From positions 248,001 to 312,000 of the forward strand of contig NZ_FOSW01000003.1 in assembly GCF_900114385.1 (NCBI RefSeq): 64,000 nt of DNA, in the 5' to 3' direction. This DNA is from Geodermatophilus ruber (GTDB taxonomy: Bacteria > Actinomycetota > Actinomycetes > Mycobacteriales > Geodermatophilaceae). The notes beneath the pieces were generated by a model. That model did not search any database. It saw nothing but the letters and a program-made list of their open reading frames with translations, and was not told the DNA's origin. Shown in pieces: positions 43,008-52,092 of the stretch (position 1 is its first letter; every line of letters begins with the position of its first letter). The position numbers and the translations under genes are program-made.

Positions 43008-43252
43008 GGCAGCCAGTCGGTGCGCGTGTGGTGCTGCTCCCGCCCGTCGCAGCGCTCCAGCCACGAGCGATCGGGCCCCAGCGGGCCCGTCCACTCGATC
43101 GAGGCGCCGCACCAGCACAGCCGTCCGGGGCCGTGGTCACGGCCCCGCGACGGGGCGGGGTCGAGGGGCTTGTCGGACCGCCGGTCGAGCGTGTTCGGCG
43201 GGTCGGTCGGGTAGGCGAGGCGGCCGTTGGTCGGGTTGTGCGTGGTGTTCAT
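42989..43252 (-). CDS. small hypothetical protein with CxC motif
   Basis: 87 residues. MNTTHNPTNGRLAYPTDPPN opens; the central RLCWCGASIEWTGP and the later ERCDG give three Cys that could form a small metal site. Its 3' end overlaps that of the repeat-protein gene by 19 bp (convergent). Similar short CWCG proteins occur in actinobacterial mobile DNA. Confidence 0.55.
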   Translation of the reverse strand: MNTTHNPTNGRLAYPTDPPNTLDRRSDKPLDPAPSRGRDHGPGRLCWCGASIEWTGPLGPDRSWLERCDGREQHHTRTDWLPYVDVA

Positions 43253-43338
43253 GCGGTCTCCTTGCTGGTCGGGCCGGTCCCCCCCTGCTGAGGGACCGGG
43301 AGGACGGCGGGGTCAAGTGGCGGCGCCCGGCTGCCGAC

Positions 43339-43968
43339 ATGGAGACGGTGAGCACCAGCCCCTTCGTCCTCGGCCTGGATCTCGACGGCGTCTGCGCCGA
43401 CTACGTGGGTGGCTTCCGTCGCCACGTGGCCGCCGTCCGCGGCATCCCGGAGGGCGACCTCCCCGAGCCCTGCAGCTGGGACTGGACCGAGTGCGGCTGG
43501 GGCATCGGGTCCCACGAGGACTACCTGGCGCTGCACGCCGCGGCGGTGGCCGACGGCCTCTTCCGCAAGCTCGACCCGCTTCCGGGAGTCGCCGAGGCGC
43601 TGTGGCGGCTGTCGGATGCCGGCGTCCGGATCCGCGTGATCACTCATCGGCTGTTCATCAGCGGCTCTCACGCCGCCAGCGCAGCCGACACGGTGGCCTG
43701 GTTGGAGGAGCACGAGCTGCCCTACTGGGACCTCTGCTTCATGGCCGCGAAGCCACAGGTCGGTGCCGACCTGTACATCGATGACGGGCCGTCGAACCTT
43801 GACGCGTTCCAGGCTGCCGGCCTCTCCGCGCTGGTGTTCGACCAGCCCTACAACCGCCATGTGCTCGGCCCTCGCGTCCACGAATGGCCCGCGGCGGTGG
43901 ACGCGGTCCTGGCTCACCGGGCCGTGGTCGAGGCGGCGGGTACTGTCGGTCAGCCGTCGACCACCTGA
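43339..43968 (+). CDS. 5'(3')-deoxyribonucleotidase-like HAD protein (NT5C family)
   Basis: 209 residues. HAD motif I LGLDLDGVCADY carries both Asp (nucleophile and acid, residues 13 and 15), motif II is RVITHRL, and motif III/IV is KPQVGADLYIDDGPSN. The layout fits the NT5C family of pyrimidine deoxynucleotidases. It faces the HAD and phosphoesterase operon on the other strand, giving four phosphohydrolases in 3 kb. Confidence 0.8.
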   Translation: METVSTSPFVLGLDLDGVCADYVGGFRRHVAAVRGIPEGDLPEPCSWDWTECGWGIGSHEDYLALHAAAVADGLFRKLDPLPGVAEALWRLSDAGVRIRVITHRLFISGSHAASAADTVAWLEEHELPYWDLCFMAAKPQVGADLYIDDGPSNLDAFQAAGLSALVFDQPYNRHVLGPRVHEWPAAVDAVLAHRAVVEAAGTVGQPSTT

Positions 43969-43985
43969 CGCGAACGCGCCCCGGT

Positions 43986-44732
43986 TCACCGCCCTCTTCC
44001 TCTCCTGCGCCCGCGTTGAGGCCGGTACCTCTCCCCCGGCCCGGCGGCGTCCGCCCAATCGAGGAACCTCTCCACTGCAACAAGGCCGTCGCGCGTCCAA
44101 CCGGTCTCCGGATCGGTCCGAACGGCGTGGCCCCGGCCGTCGAGGGCGTCACCGGTCAACCACTCATCGAGAGGTCGGTCGTCCACGAGCACGACAGGTC
44201 GCCCCGCGGCGTAGTCGCGCAAAACCGATGCCTTCGCGCTCATGGCGTCCCCGGACTTCAGGTAGCTGAAGGGCGCGTCCTCGAGGTCGACGACCGGCAG
44301 GGGTCCGGGTAGACCGAGCAACGGGCCGACGAGGTCGTTGGCCAAGTGGCCCCACGTCGTGGCCCAGACAACGTCGGCCCGCTGGTGCAGGGCGCGGATC
44401 CAGCCCGCGTGCGCGGGATCCAACGCGAGTCGCACCGTGATGTCCTCACGGCCGTACCCGCGACGGAACGGACTGGGTCGCTGGCACGCCGCCGGGATGT
44501 GGCATTCGTAGCGCCGGAGTTCGGGCTCCCGCACCAGCCTGTCCCCGCCGAGGACGTTGAGCACGCCGTCGACGTCCACGGCCACCACGGGGCGGTGCGC
44601 GAAATCTTCCGCCGCCAGGCCGAGCGCTGTCGGAACCGGCCGCCGCCACGCGCCAGCCCCACCATCGGCACCGAGCTGACGGTAGGTGATCGTGTCCCCG
44701 GCGGGCCCTGGCCCTGCCTGCTTGCGAGTCAC
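43986..44732 (-). CDS. HAD-domain phosphatase
   Basis: 248 residues from a GTG that overlaps the preceding phosphoesterase stop codon. Motif I is VVAVDVDGVLNVLGG (about residues 49-63), the motif II Thr is in VVWATTWGH, and the motif IV region is PVVLVDDRPLDEW. It resembles HAD domains found in RNA-repair (Swiss-Army-Knife) proteins. It is the last gene of a three-gene operon. Confidence 0.72.
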   Translation of the reverse strand: MTRKQAGPGPAGDTITYRQLGADGGAGAWRRPVPTALGLAAEDFAHRPVVAVDVDGVLNVLGGDRLVREPELRRYECHIPAACQRPSPFRRGYGREDITVRLALDPAHAGWIRALHQRADVVWATTWGHLANDLVGPLLGLPGPLPVVDLEDAPFSYLKSGDAMSAKASVLRDYAAGRPVVLVDDRPLDEWLTGDALDGRGHAVRTDPETGWTRDGLVAVERFLDWADAAGPGERYRPQRGRRRGRGR

Positions 44733-45538
44733 AGGTCCACCACCAGCCACGAATCCTCCACCCGGTAGCCGGGCTCGCCGTGCCCTGCGGCAGGGTCGCA
44801 GGTGAGGCCGTCGACGACGGTGCCGTTGGCCAGCGTCTGGGTGTACCGGTGGTGCAGGTGGCCGTGGATCAGCTGCGCAGGAGCCAGTGCGTCGACGATG
44901 CGCTGGATCCGGTCCTGGTTGGGGTACGCCGCCTCGGCGGTCTTCCGGTTGAAGGACGGCGCGCCGTCCCGAGGCTTGTCGTGGGTGAGGAGCAGGTCGA
45001 CACGCCCCCCGGCGGCGATGATCCGGTCGGTCTCGTCGTCGGTGAGCTCCTCGTCGGGGAACCACAACGTCCCGGCGTAGTCCCGCGGCGCGCCCGCGTT
45101 CCGATGAGCGAGCGCACGCCGCGCGGCCCTGTCGGTCTTCCGCTGTTCGACGGCCAGACGCAGGTCCTTGTCGAGCGAGGCCGCTCCACCGGCAGCCAGC
45201 AGCCGGGAGGAACCCCAGGTCCAGCGGTGCCCGCGCGGGGCGTACTGGACGTGGTCGCGGACGACGATCAGTCCGTCGTCGTCCCGGTCCTGGTAGGTGC
45301 GGCGGAGCAGGGCCACGTTGTCGTGGTTGCCGTCGAGGAAGGCGCACCGGACGCCGTGCTGCCGGGCCCGCCGATCCACCTTGTCGAGGAACAGGCGTCC
45401 GTCGTGCTGGTGCTCCCAGTAGCCGAAGTCACCCACCACGAAAACCCACGGACACCCCTCGCGTACGGCGACGCGCAGCAGGTGGTCGACGTGAGCTGTC
45501 TGGCCGTGGGTGTCGCCGGCGAACAGCACCCGGATCAC
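44729..45538 (-). CDS. calcineurin-like metallophosphoesterase 1
   Basis: 269 residues. All five metallophosphoesterase blocks are present: FAGDTHG, VVGDFGYWE, FLDGNHDN, LLLTHDKP and LIHGHLHHR. The GTG start overlaps the stop of phosphoesterase 2 by 4 bp. It may dephosphorylate nucleotides, nucleic-acid ends or proteins. Overall similarity to the next gene suggests duplication. Confidence 0.85.
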   Translation of the reverse strand: MIRVLFAGDTHGQTAHVDHLLRVAVREGCPWVFVVGDFGYWEHQHDGRLFLDKVDRRARQHGVRCAFLDGNHDNVALLRRTYQDRDDDGLIVVRDHVQYAPRGHRWTWGSSRLLAAGGAASLDKDLRLAVEQRKTDRAARRALAHRNAGAPRDYAGTLWFPDEELTDDETDRIIAAGGRVDLLLTHDKPRDGAPSFNRKTAEAAYPNQDRIQRIVDALAPAQLIHGHLHHRYTQTLANGTVVDGLTCDPAAGHGEPGYRVEDSWLVVDL

Positions 45539-46386
45539 CAGGCGTCCCCCTGGGTGCCGGTGTCCGCCAACAACCGGTCGAAGTCCGGCGCGCACGGGAC
45601 GACCAGCGTGTTGCCCTGCATGGGCTCGTGGGCCAGACCGCTCACCCGGGTCCGCCCACCCCAGGGGGACTCGTCGGTCACCAGGTCGTAGCGGCGGTGC
45701 AGGTGACCGTGCATGTGCAGTTTCGGACGCAGGGCCGTCACGAGCCGGTCCAGTCGCCGCTGATGCGCCTGGCTGCGGCGGAAGTCGTCCTCCGACCACC
45801 GGAACGGCATGTGCCGCCACCAGGCGCCCGGTGCCTGGCCGAGCGCCGGCTCGACCCAGGCGGGGCGATCGTGGCTCAGCAGGACGTCGGTCGCGCCGAC
45901 CTCCGCGACGACACGGTCGATGTCCGCATCGGTGAGCTCCTCCTCGATCCACCAGTCCTCCCCGTAGGTGCGGACGGCAGCGTCCACCGACACCGCTCCC
46001 CCGACGGCGGTCCAGCGGCACCCGCCCCACGTCCACGACGCCCCGCGGGGCAGATGCCAGACGTGCGGCCGGCAGGGGTGCAGGCCCGTGACGGGATCGG
46101 TGGGCAACCGGTCGAGGAGGCCGACATGCCGGTCGTGATTCCCGTCCAGCCACAGGAACGTGACCCCGTGCTCAACGCAGGCGCAGCTGACCGCATCCAT
46201 CGCCCGCGCGGACCGGGCCGGGTGGGTGCCGAAGGTGTCACCCAGCTGCACGATCGTGGAAAGCCCTGCCTCGGCGGCCCCCTGGACCAGCCGCAGCAGG
46301 TGCGGCTCGCTGCCGTGGACGTCGCCGACCACCAGCACCCGACCGCCGGCCGGCATCGCAAGAGGACTCTCCACCGCAGTGCTCAT
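45535..46386 (-). CDS. calcineurin-like metallophosphoesterase 2
   Basis: 283 residues. Blocks: VVGDVHGSE, QLGDTFGTH, WLDGNHDRH, LLSHDRP and HMHGHLHRR. The segment LPRGASWTWGGCRWTAVGGA matches APRGHRWTWGSSRLLAAGGA of its neighbour, confirming paralogy. The ATG at 46386 has GGGGAGG upstream; a start at 46437 is possible. First gene of the operon. Confidence 0.85.
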   Translation of the reverse strand: MSTAVESPLAMPAGGRVLVVGDVHGSEPHLLRLVQGAAEAGLSTIVQLGDTFGTHPARSARAMDAVSCACVEHGVTFLWLDGNHDRHVGLLDRLPTDPVTGLHPCRPHVWHLPRGASWTWGGCRWTAVGGAVSVDAAVRTYGEDWWIEEELTDADIDRVVAEVGATDVLLSHDRPAWVEPALGQAPGAWWRHMPFRWSEDDFRRSQAHQRRLDRLVTALRPKLHMHGHLHRRYDLVTDESPWGGRTRVSGLAHEPMQGNTLVVPCAPDFDRLLADTGTQGDAW

Positions 46387-46502
46387 GCAGGCGGCCTCCC
46401 CTCGATGGTCGTACGCCGGACCGTGGCCGGTGGTCAATCACTTTGAGGCATGTTACCCAGACCGAAGGGATCGTGTGTCGGCATTTCTCCTAGGCTCGAA
46501 AG

Positions 46503-47150
46503 GTGACCACCCATCCGGATGAACGCAGACTCCTCGTGAGCGCACGCCAGGTGGCGCGCTTCTGGGGGGTCACGCCGATCGCCGTCCGCCAGGCGAGCGA
46601 CACCGGCCTGCTCACCCCGCATCGGACCGCGCGTGCCGGCGCGGCAGAAGACGCCGACGTCGTCCACTACGACGCCGACGAGGTGCTGGAGATGGGACGC
46701 CGAGCGTTCATCGACGAACGACACCTGGTCTCCGCGTTCGATGACTGGAGCGTGCTGTTCGTGCAGCAGGCCGGCCCGCGCTGGCTTCATCACACGGATG
46801 ACGACTTCTCCTGGCGGACCATGTGGGGCTGGACGGCCGAGGCCAGCGACGAGGAGAAGCTCCTGTCCGCGAGTGGCTGGTGGCCCGTGGACCACAGGCG
46901 ACGCGACGGGGTGCGGGCCATCGTCTCGACCGTCAGTTCCTTCGTCGTCACCCTGGCAGTCGTCGATCCGGAGCAACCCGTCGCGGACGAGCGCCCCGAC
47001 ATCGGGCGGGTTCGCTTCAACGTCGCGCCGGCCACCGAGGAGACCACGGTCGGCAGGGCACTCCTCGCCGTCTTCAGCGGTCGCCGCATACCGGTCAAGT
47101 CCGGAAGCAACCGGCTGATCCCTCGACCGGGGGGCTCCGCGCTCGGCTGA
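46503..47150 (+). CDS. hypothetical protein with MerR-like N-terminal HTH
   Basis: 215 residues. The start LLVSARQVARFWGVTPIAVRQASDTGLLTP followed by HYDADEVLEMGRRA resembles a helix-turn-helix of the excisionase/MerR type. The remainder (DWSVLFVQQAGPRWLHHTDDDFSWR, VSTVSSFVVTLAVVDPEQP) is unrecognised. It diverges from the phosphoesterase operon and could regulate the gene string downstream. Confidence 0.55.
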   Translation: MTTHPDERRLLVSARQVARFWGVTPIAVRQASDTGLLTPHRTARAGAAEDADVVHYDADEVLEMGRRAFIDERHLVSAFDDWSVLFVQQAGPRWLHHTDDDFSWRTMWGWTAEASDEEKLLSASGWWPVDHRRRDGVRAIVSTVSSFVVTLAVVDPEQPVADERPDIGRVRFNVAPATEETTVGRALLAVFSGRRIPVKSGSNRLIPRPGGSALG

Positions 47151-47247
47151 TGGCAGCACTGCCCAAGGTGGTCTAGCGTTTTGCTCGCTTCTATGGCTGG
47201 AGGAGGAGGTCGAGCATGACTGGACGAACCACTGGGCAAGGGGCCGC

Positions 47248-47820
47248 ATGACACTTCCCGACGCCGATCCCCGAAGTCCGCTGCCGTCCCCGACCCGTCG
47301 TCAGGTCCAGCTGCAGCGAGCGGCCCAGGCGAACGAGCGTGCGCTGCTCCGTGTGCTGCACGACCTCCGGCAACTGACCGATGACGTCCTCGGTCCGGGC
47401 GAGAACCGACTGGTGGTCTTCCGGCTCGAACCGGGTGAGGAGCAGCCCCGGCTCACCTCGGTGGAGCTGGCCTGCGCGACGGGCCGGGTGACCCGCGGTC
47501 AGGGCGCGGACGACCGCGCCGCCTGCACCGAACTGCACGCCGACCTGGTGTGGGCGCTCGGCATGCACACGGCGAGCAGCTGCCCAGGAGGCCTCGCGGT
47601 CGCCATCGACCAGCAGATGATCGCGGGGTACCCCGAGGGCCATTGCGGCCACTGGGACGGTGAGCCCGTCTTCGAGTTCTCCGTCGATCGGCCGGCGCTG
47701 CTGGAGGCGTCGACGCCTGAGCCGTACTGCTGTGCCGGACACCTCGTCCCGGCCCTGCTGGAGCGCTACGGCCTCGAGCCACCGACCCGCCGGACCCTCC
47801 ACGACTGCGACGAGCCGTGA
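47248..47820 (+). CDS. hypothetical protein (190 residues)
   Basis: No recognised family. An N-terminal helical part (RRQVQLQRAAQANERALLRVLHDLRQL) precedes a domain with several Cys/His (SSCPGG, YPEGHCGHW, YCCAGHL). The stop overlaps the next gene (GTGA). First of four genes joined by GTGA overlaps. Confidence 0.6.
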   Translation: MTLPDADPRSPLPSPTRRQVQLQRAAQANERALLRVLHDLRQLTDDVLGPGENRLVVFRLEPGEEQPRLTSVELACATGRVTRGQGADDRAACTELHADLVWALGMHTASSCPGGLAVAIDQQMIAGYPEGHCGHWDGEPVFEFSVDRPALLEASTPEPYCCAGHLVPALLERYGLEPPTRRTLHDCDEP

Positions 47821-48383
47821 CCGACGACGACGCGGACGTCGAAGCGATGGCGCTCGAGACGCTCCGTCGGCTGCACCCGTTCCCCGTGATCTGGGAGCAG
47901 GCAGAGGCCACCTTCGCCGACGACGTCCGGGCCGACCTGGCAGGGCTGGCTCGCGAGCACCTCGCGCTGCAGTACCTCGGCAGCACCTACGGGGACGATC
48001 CGGATCCGCTGGGTGTCCTGGCCCAGGTTCTCGCCCGGCTGGCCCGATCCAACAACGAGCCCGACCAGGTGTGGTGTGGCGCCGGGTGGCACCGGCTGGT
48101 CGCCGAGACCGACCGTCGGCTGGCCGAGATCGACCCGTGCTACCTGCTGGGGCAGGTGAAGGAGAAGTTCGGACTGCTGAGGTACTACGCCAGGCCGTCG
48201 TCGGTGGCCGACCTGGACGAGGAGACTCACCGGCAGTTCCGCGCGGTCATCTCCTCCGCTGAAGTCGCCAGCGGCTTTCTCTGCGAGGTCTGTGGCCACG
48301 CGGATGCCCAGCTGCTCGGCGTGGGACGCGGCCGGGCACGAACGCTGTGCGACAGCCACACCCGCTGGGGCGTTCAGCCGTGA
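47817..48383 (+). CDS. conserved hypothetical protein with C-terminal zinc motif
   Basis: 188 residues. The segment CYLLGQVKEKFGLLRYYARP, then FRAVISSAEVASGFLCEVCG and a C-terminal RTLCDSH, is a pattern of a widespread phage and mobile-element protein in which CxxC and CxxH could bind zinc. Function unknown. It overlaps both neighbours by GTGA. Confidence 0.65.
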   Translation: MTDDDADVEAMALETLRRLHPFPVIWEQAEATFADDVRADLAGLAREHLALQYLGSTYGDDPDPLGVLAQVLARLARSNNEPDQVWCGAGWHRLVAETDRRLAEIDPCYLLGQVKEKFGLLRYYARPSSVADLDEETHRQFRAVISSAEVASGFLCEVCGHADAQLLGVGRGRARTLCDSHTRWGVQP

Positions 48384-48511
48384 CTCTGACGGTCGTCATC
48401 CGCACCAGCCACCACCTCGTCGCCTTGGACGCGATGACCCGGACCCGGCTCCCGGGCCGTGGCGTCTTCACCCTGCGCCGCACCACGACGGTCCGGCGGA
48501 TCCGGAGGTGA
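48380..48511 (+). CDS. very small hypothetical protein (43 residues)
   Basis: VTLTVVIRTSHHLVALDAMT opens and the rest is basic (RLPGRGVFTLRRTTTVRRIRR). The only strong support is context: its GTG overlaps the stop of the previous gene and its stop overlaps the GTG of the next, continuing the chain of GTGA couplings. Confidence 0.45.
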   Translation: MTLTVVIRTSHHLVALDAMTRTRLPGRGVFTLRRTTTVRRIRR

Positions 48512-49416
48512 CGACCAGTAGGCGGACCAGCCGGCGTCCGATCACCTTCGATCCCGACGAGGTCGAGTTCGAGCTGCTGTCGGAACTCGAGGAGTGGCTC
48601 TCGAGCTTCCCGGTCGCCCACCGCCGGACGCTTCGCCCGATCCTGGAGGACGAGGTGCGCCGGCGTCTTCGCCGGCACGCGCCCACCTGGTCCGACGACG
48701 GACGCCGGTGGGTGCCCATCCGCCCGACGCGCGAGCCGCTGCACCGGGCGCAGCTCACGCGCGCCATCGTCGGGCTCAGCCACTACCGGTTCCCCACCGC
48801 GGCGGCGCTGGCATGGGCGGTGTCCGGAGTGGAGCCGGACGTCGCCAATCGATGGGCCCAGGACCGCTCGCCGTGGCGACCCACGTGCCGGGACGAGGAG
48901 GGCGTCTCACGCTTCAACGACCTGGATCGCGCCCGCGCCTGGCAGGATCACCTCGCGCCGGAGACGCTGGACCCGCGGCGACCCTGGCTGCTCGACCCGG
49001 AAGTCCTCCTCCACGGCGAGACTGTCCTCGCTGGGACTCTGCGGGATCCGGGAAGCCTCCAGCCCTACCTGCGGGCCGGCTTTAGCGAGACAGCAGCCCT
49101 CAGCTGGCACCGTCTGCTCTCGGAGCAGAAGCTCGTCGGCAGGGACCGAGCCACCCTGCCCACCGCCCTCGCCTGGCGCCAGGCCGGTGTGGGCCTCCCG
49201 GCCCTGTATCGCTGGTCGGCGCAAGGGCCCACCCCGAAGGGCGGACCGCGCTACCCGATCACCTGGCAGGCGGCGTTCCTGCATGCAGGGTGTCCCAACC
49301 TGCAGACCGCACTGCCCTGGCTGGACCTCGTGCGACAGCGACGGAGGCTCACCCTCCAGGACGCCGTCCTGCTCTACCGCACCACCCCGATCGACTGGGT
49401 GCGCGCCTGGGCCTGA
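48508..49416 (+). CDS. hypothetical protein, member 1 of a local paralogous pair
   Basis: 302 residues from the GTG overlapping the 43-residue gene. Segments SGVEPDVANRW, RARAWQDHLAPE, AGFSETAALSWHRLL, TALAWRQAGV and LPWLDLVRQRR recur in the 49860 gene. Three imperfect modules with A(L/V)xW patterns suggest a helical repeat. An acidic N-terminal part (FDPDEVEFELLSELEEWLSS) precedes them. No family recognised. Confidence 0.6.
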   Translation: MTTSRRTSRRPITFDPDEVEFELLSELEEWLSSFPVAHRRTLRPILEDEVRRRLRRHAPTWSDDGRRWVPIRPTREPLHRAQLTRAIVGLSHYRFPTAAALAWAVSGVEPDVANRWAQDRSPWRPTCRDEEGVSRFNDLDRARAWQDHLAPETLDPRRPWLLDPEVLLHGETVLAGTLRDPGSLQPYLRAGFSETAALSWHRLLSEQKLVGRDRATLPTALAWRQAGVGLPALYRWSAQGPTPKGGPRYPITWQAAFLHAGCPNLQTALPWLDLVRQRRRLTLQDAVLLYRTTPIDWVRAWA

Positions 49417-49551
49417 GTCATGGGGCATGGCACTCCAACGGGCCAATCGCCCCTCGCGCACTGAAGCGTTCCGTCCGAACTGCCGACTACTCATCCAGTC
49501 GGCCATGACACTGGCGGTCTGGCCGCAGACACAGGCACAGGGAGACCCACC

Positions 49552-49857
49552 ATGACCACCTCCGACGGCGGCCCGCCTGACGATTTCGACCGACAGATGC
49601 GCGAAGAGGACCTCGATGCCCTCGAGCGACTCTGCGGGGATGAGGAACCGGACCTGAAGGCGGTCGAGGACCACGTGCGCGGCCTGCTCGCCAGCGACGG
49701 GTCCTGGGAGAACCTTCCCGCCGGCACCGTCGTTCCTCTCGGAGACGTGATGGACCTGGCGAAGCGCGCCCTCGACGTGCGGACGGAACTGCTGGACGGC
49801 CCGGTGGAGTGGGCGCTCGCCTACGTGCGCGCCGGACTGCCCGGCAGCGCCGACTGA
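49552..49857 (+). CDS. hypothetical protein (101 residues)
   Basis: Acidic, helical protein (DDFDRQMREEDLDALERLCG, DLAKRALDVRTELLDGPVEW). GGGAGACCCACC precedes the ATG. The stop lies 2 bp before the start of the second paralogue, so the two are coupled. It could be a small partner of that protein. Confidence 0.55.
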   Translation: MTTSDGGPPDDFDRQMREEDLDALERLCGDEEPDLKAVEDHVRGLLASDGSWENLPAGTVVPLGDVMDLAKRALDVRTELLDGPVEWALAYVRAGLPGSAD

Positions 49858-49859
49858 CC

Positions 49860-50981
49860 ATGCCCGCCTCTCCTGCCCCGGTCTCGGGCTGGAATCCCTG
49901 GGCCTGTTACGGCTGCTCGTTGCCGATCGGCGGAACCGGCCCGGTCGCGCTGTGCCACGTCCACGAAGCGGGTTTTCAGAACCACTGGGCGCCCGCGGGG
50001 ATCACCCGAGACGAGGCGATCACGGACGGCGCGATCGAGCTGGATCTGCTGGCCCTGCACGCCGTGCTCGCTCGCGGGCTCAACACCTGGCTGACGAAGC
50101 ACGAGCCCGACGTGGACCTCGACGTCCACGCGCACGTCGCCGAGGCGCTCCGTGCGCACACCGACCGCGTCACCGCACGCACGGTGGTGGTGCGGATGTC
50201 GCCCACCGACGTCCGACAGATGCGGGGCCTCGGTCCCTCGGACCGGGACGCCGTCATCCATCGGGCCGCCGTCGGCACGACGGCCTACCGGTGTCCCGCG
50301 ATCGCCGGGCTGGTGTGGCGGCTGTCCGGCGTGGAGCCCGAGGTGGCCAACCGGTTCGAAGAACGCATGCGCGAGCGCGGCCGGACCACCGGCGGCACGC
50401 GCTGCCAGCCGACCAGCCGCGTCGAGGTCGTCGAAGCACCGCACCTCCATCCACTCCTGGCCTGGTCCGCAGCCCGGGACTGGCAGCGCCACCTCACCGG
50501 CGATCCGGAGGCGGAGGTGAATCCGGCGCTCCTGGCCGACGTCGCCGACCAGCTCGACCGCCACTGGCCGTACTTCCGGCGCCCGCGCAGCATGGAGGCC
50601 TACCGGCACCACGGCTTCACCGACGACGACGCCGTCGCCTGGCATCGCCTCCTGGTGCAGACCGGGGCCGTCACCTCCGGAGAAGGTGCCGCCGACACCG
50701 CCACCTCCTGGCGCGACACGGACTTCGAGCCGGACGACGTCGTCGCGTGGCTCGGAGATCCAGCCGACGTCCTGCACGGCCGAACGCCCTTCCAACGTGA
50801 ACCCCGGCGGCATGCGCATCTACGCGACGTCGGTTTCCCAGCGCTCACCGATGCCCTGCCCTGGTTGGAGCTGTGGGAGCGACACCCCGGCATGACGGCG
50901 ACGGAGCTGTTCGATCACTGGCGCACCGGCACACCGGTCGAGTGGGCCGATGCCTTCGAGGACAGCCCCGGGAGGCGATGA
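49860..50981 (+). CDS. hypothetical protein, member 2 of a local paralogous pair
   Basis: 373 residues. The N-terminus has a possible zinc site (WACYGCSLPIGG...CHVHEAGF). The C-terminal 240 residues match the 48508 protein: SGVEPEVANRF, AARDWQRHLTGD, HGFTDDDAVAWHRLL, TATSWRDTDF, LPWLELWERHPG. The shared modules are not a family I recognise. Confidence 0.6.
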   Translation: MPASPAPVSGWNPWACYGCSLPIGGTGPVALCHVHEAGFQNHWAPAGITRDEAITDGAIELDLLALHAVLARGLNTWLTKHEPDVDLDVHAHVAEALRAHTDRVTARTVVVRMSPTDVRQMRGLGPSDRDAVIHRAAVGTTAYRCPAIAGLVWRLSGVEPEVANRFEERMRERGRTTGGTRCQPTSRVEVVEAPHLHPLLAWSAARDWQRHLTGDPEAEVNPALLADVADQLDRHWPYFRRPRSMEAYRHHGFTDDDAVAWHRLLVQTGAVTSGEGAADTATSWRDTDFEPDDVVAWLGDPADVLHGRTPFQREPRRHAHLRDVGFPALTDALPWLELWERHPGMTATELFDHWRTGTPVEWADAFEDSPGRR

Positions 50982-50982
50982 C

Positions 50983-51627
50983 TTGGACGACGAATGGGAC
51001 GAGGTCCCGGCCGCCGAGCATCAGGACTGGGCCACCACGACATCCGTGGTCGACGTGGGCCAACTCGTGGCCCAGTGGCTGGAGGGCACCAGACGGTGGA
51101 TTCCGACGTACATCGGCAGCACGCCACATCCGGAGACCCGTGGCCACATTCGGGATGCACTCGCCAGGGTCAACCGTGCCGGTTGGGTGACAGACTCCAG
51201 TCAGCCGGGCCTGCGGCACTCCGGCCTGCGGCAGCGGGCGTACGTGAGCGGCATTGCGGCTCCCGCGCTGACCCGGTACGCCGAGCACCTGAGCTCGGAC
51301 AGCGACGTGGTCGTCCTTCGCGCCGTCCGCCTGCCCGAACTCTCGCCGGAGATCAACCTCGTTGTGACCGTCAGGGACGGGCAGCCCGCCACCTGGCTGG
51401 GGAACTGGGCTCCGCCCGACCGCGATGTCCTGCTCTACGCCCCGCTCCCGCCGGCGGCGGCCAGCGCCGTCCGGTCAGCCGAGGCGCTCCAGGTATTCGA
51501 CCCGGTGTGGGGCCGCGACGACGTCCTGTGGCCGTGGCTGCACCGTCTGGCCGCCGACCTGAGCGACGGCACCGCCGATCGTTGGTGGGCGGGACAACGA
51601 TCGGAGATCGACATCGATCCGCAGTAG
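50983..51627 (+). CDS. DUF6919-like hypothetical protein
   Basis: About 214 residues from a TTG that has GGGAGGCG upstream and begins 1 bp after the previous stop; an ATG at 50950 is the alternative. The segment DVGQLVAQWLEGTRRWIPTY, PETRGHIRDALARVNRAGWV, TDSSQPGLRHSG resembles the actinobacterial DUF6919 pattern (WLEG...PGY...PET...LxxxNRAGxxTxxSQPG). Function unknown. Confidence 0.6.
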   Translation: MDDEWDEVPAAEHQDWATTTSVVDVGQLVAQWLEGTRRWIPTYIGSTPHPETRGHIRDALARVNRAGWVTDSSQPGLRHSGLRQRAYVSGIAAPALTRYAEHLSSDSDVVVLRAVRLPELSPEINLVVTVRDGQPATWLGNWAPPDRDVLLYAPLPPAAASAVRSAEALQVFDPVWGRDDVLWPWLHRLAADLSDGTADRWWAGQRSEIDIDPQ

Positions 51628-51709
51628 GCGAGCCCGTAAGGTCCGCCTGTCGTCTATAGCCCATAGGTCTGTCCTCGGGGATGCAGGCGTGTGCATATAT
51701 GGCGTGTCG

Positions 51710-51732
51710 CCCCTCGGACACCACGAAGTGGG
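51710..51732 (+). other. att core copy, second left end
   Basis: Identical over 23 bp to 10813-10835: the last tRNA-Leu bases, CCA and the first 7 bp of the flank. It is followed, as at the tRNA, by a GTGGGC...GCCCAC palindrome and an AbrB-like reading frame. The tRNA body is absent. Confidence 0.75.
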
Positions 51733-52092
51733 CTGCTGCCCACCTCCCAGGCCTGGACCGGGTCCCTCTCGATCAACCGAACTGCACGGTCCCGGGTGCC
51801 CCGGGATCGGCAACCAGCCCACCGGCCACGGTCACCGGGCGTTCCGGTGCCTCCGGCGAGGAGCCGTCCGACGCCGCCGTCATCCAGCGGTTGCTGGCGG
51901 CGAGTGCCCAACAAGGGGCAGCCCGGACCGGTCGGTCCCTGCCGAACCCCGCTCCCCCGGCCCACCCGGCCACCACCGGCGCACCGCATCGCCTCGATTG
52001 GCTGGCCACGGCGCTGCGCTCAGCGCAGAAAGCCGGTGACCCCCTCGCGACCGATTACCGCCGCCCGGTCGAGTCCCCGGTTGAACGAGTCG

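Noticed and set aside
46503..47150. MerR regulator
   Set aside because: The HTH-like start is suggestive, but the dimerisation coil and effector domain of MerR proteins are absent, so it is left as hypothetical.
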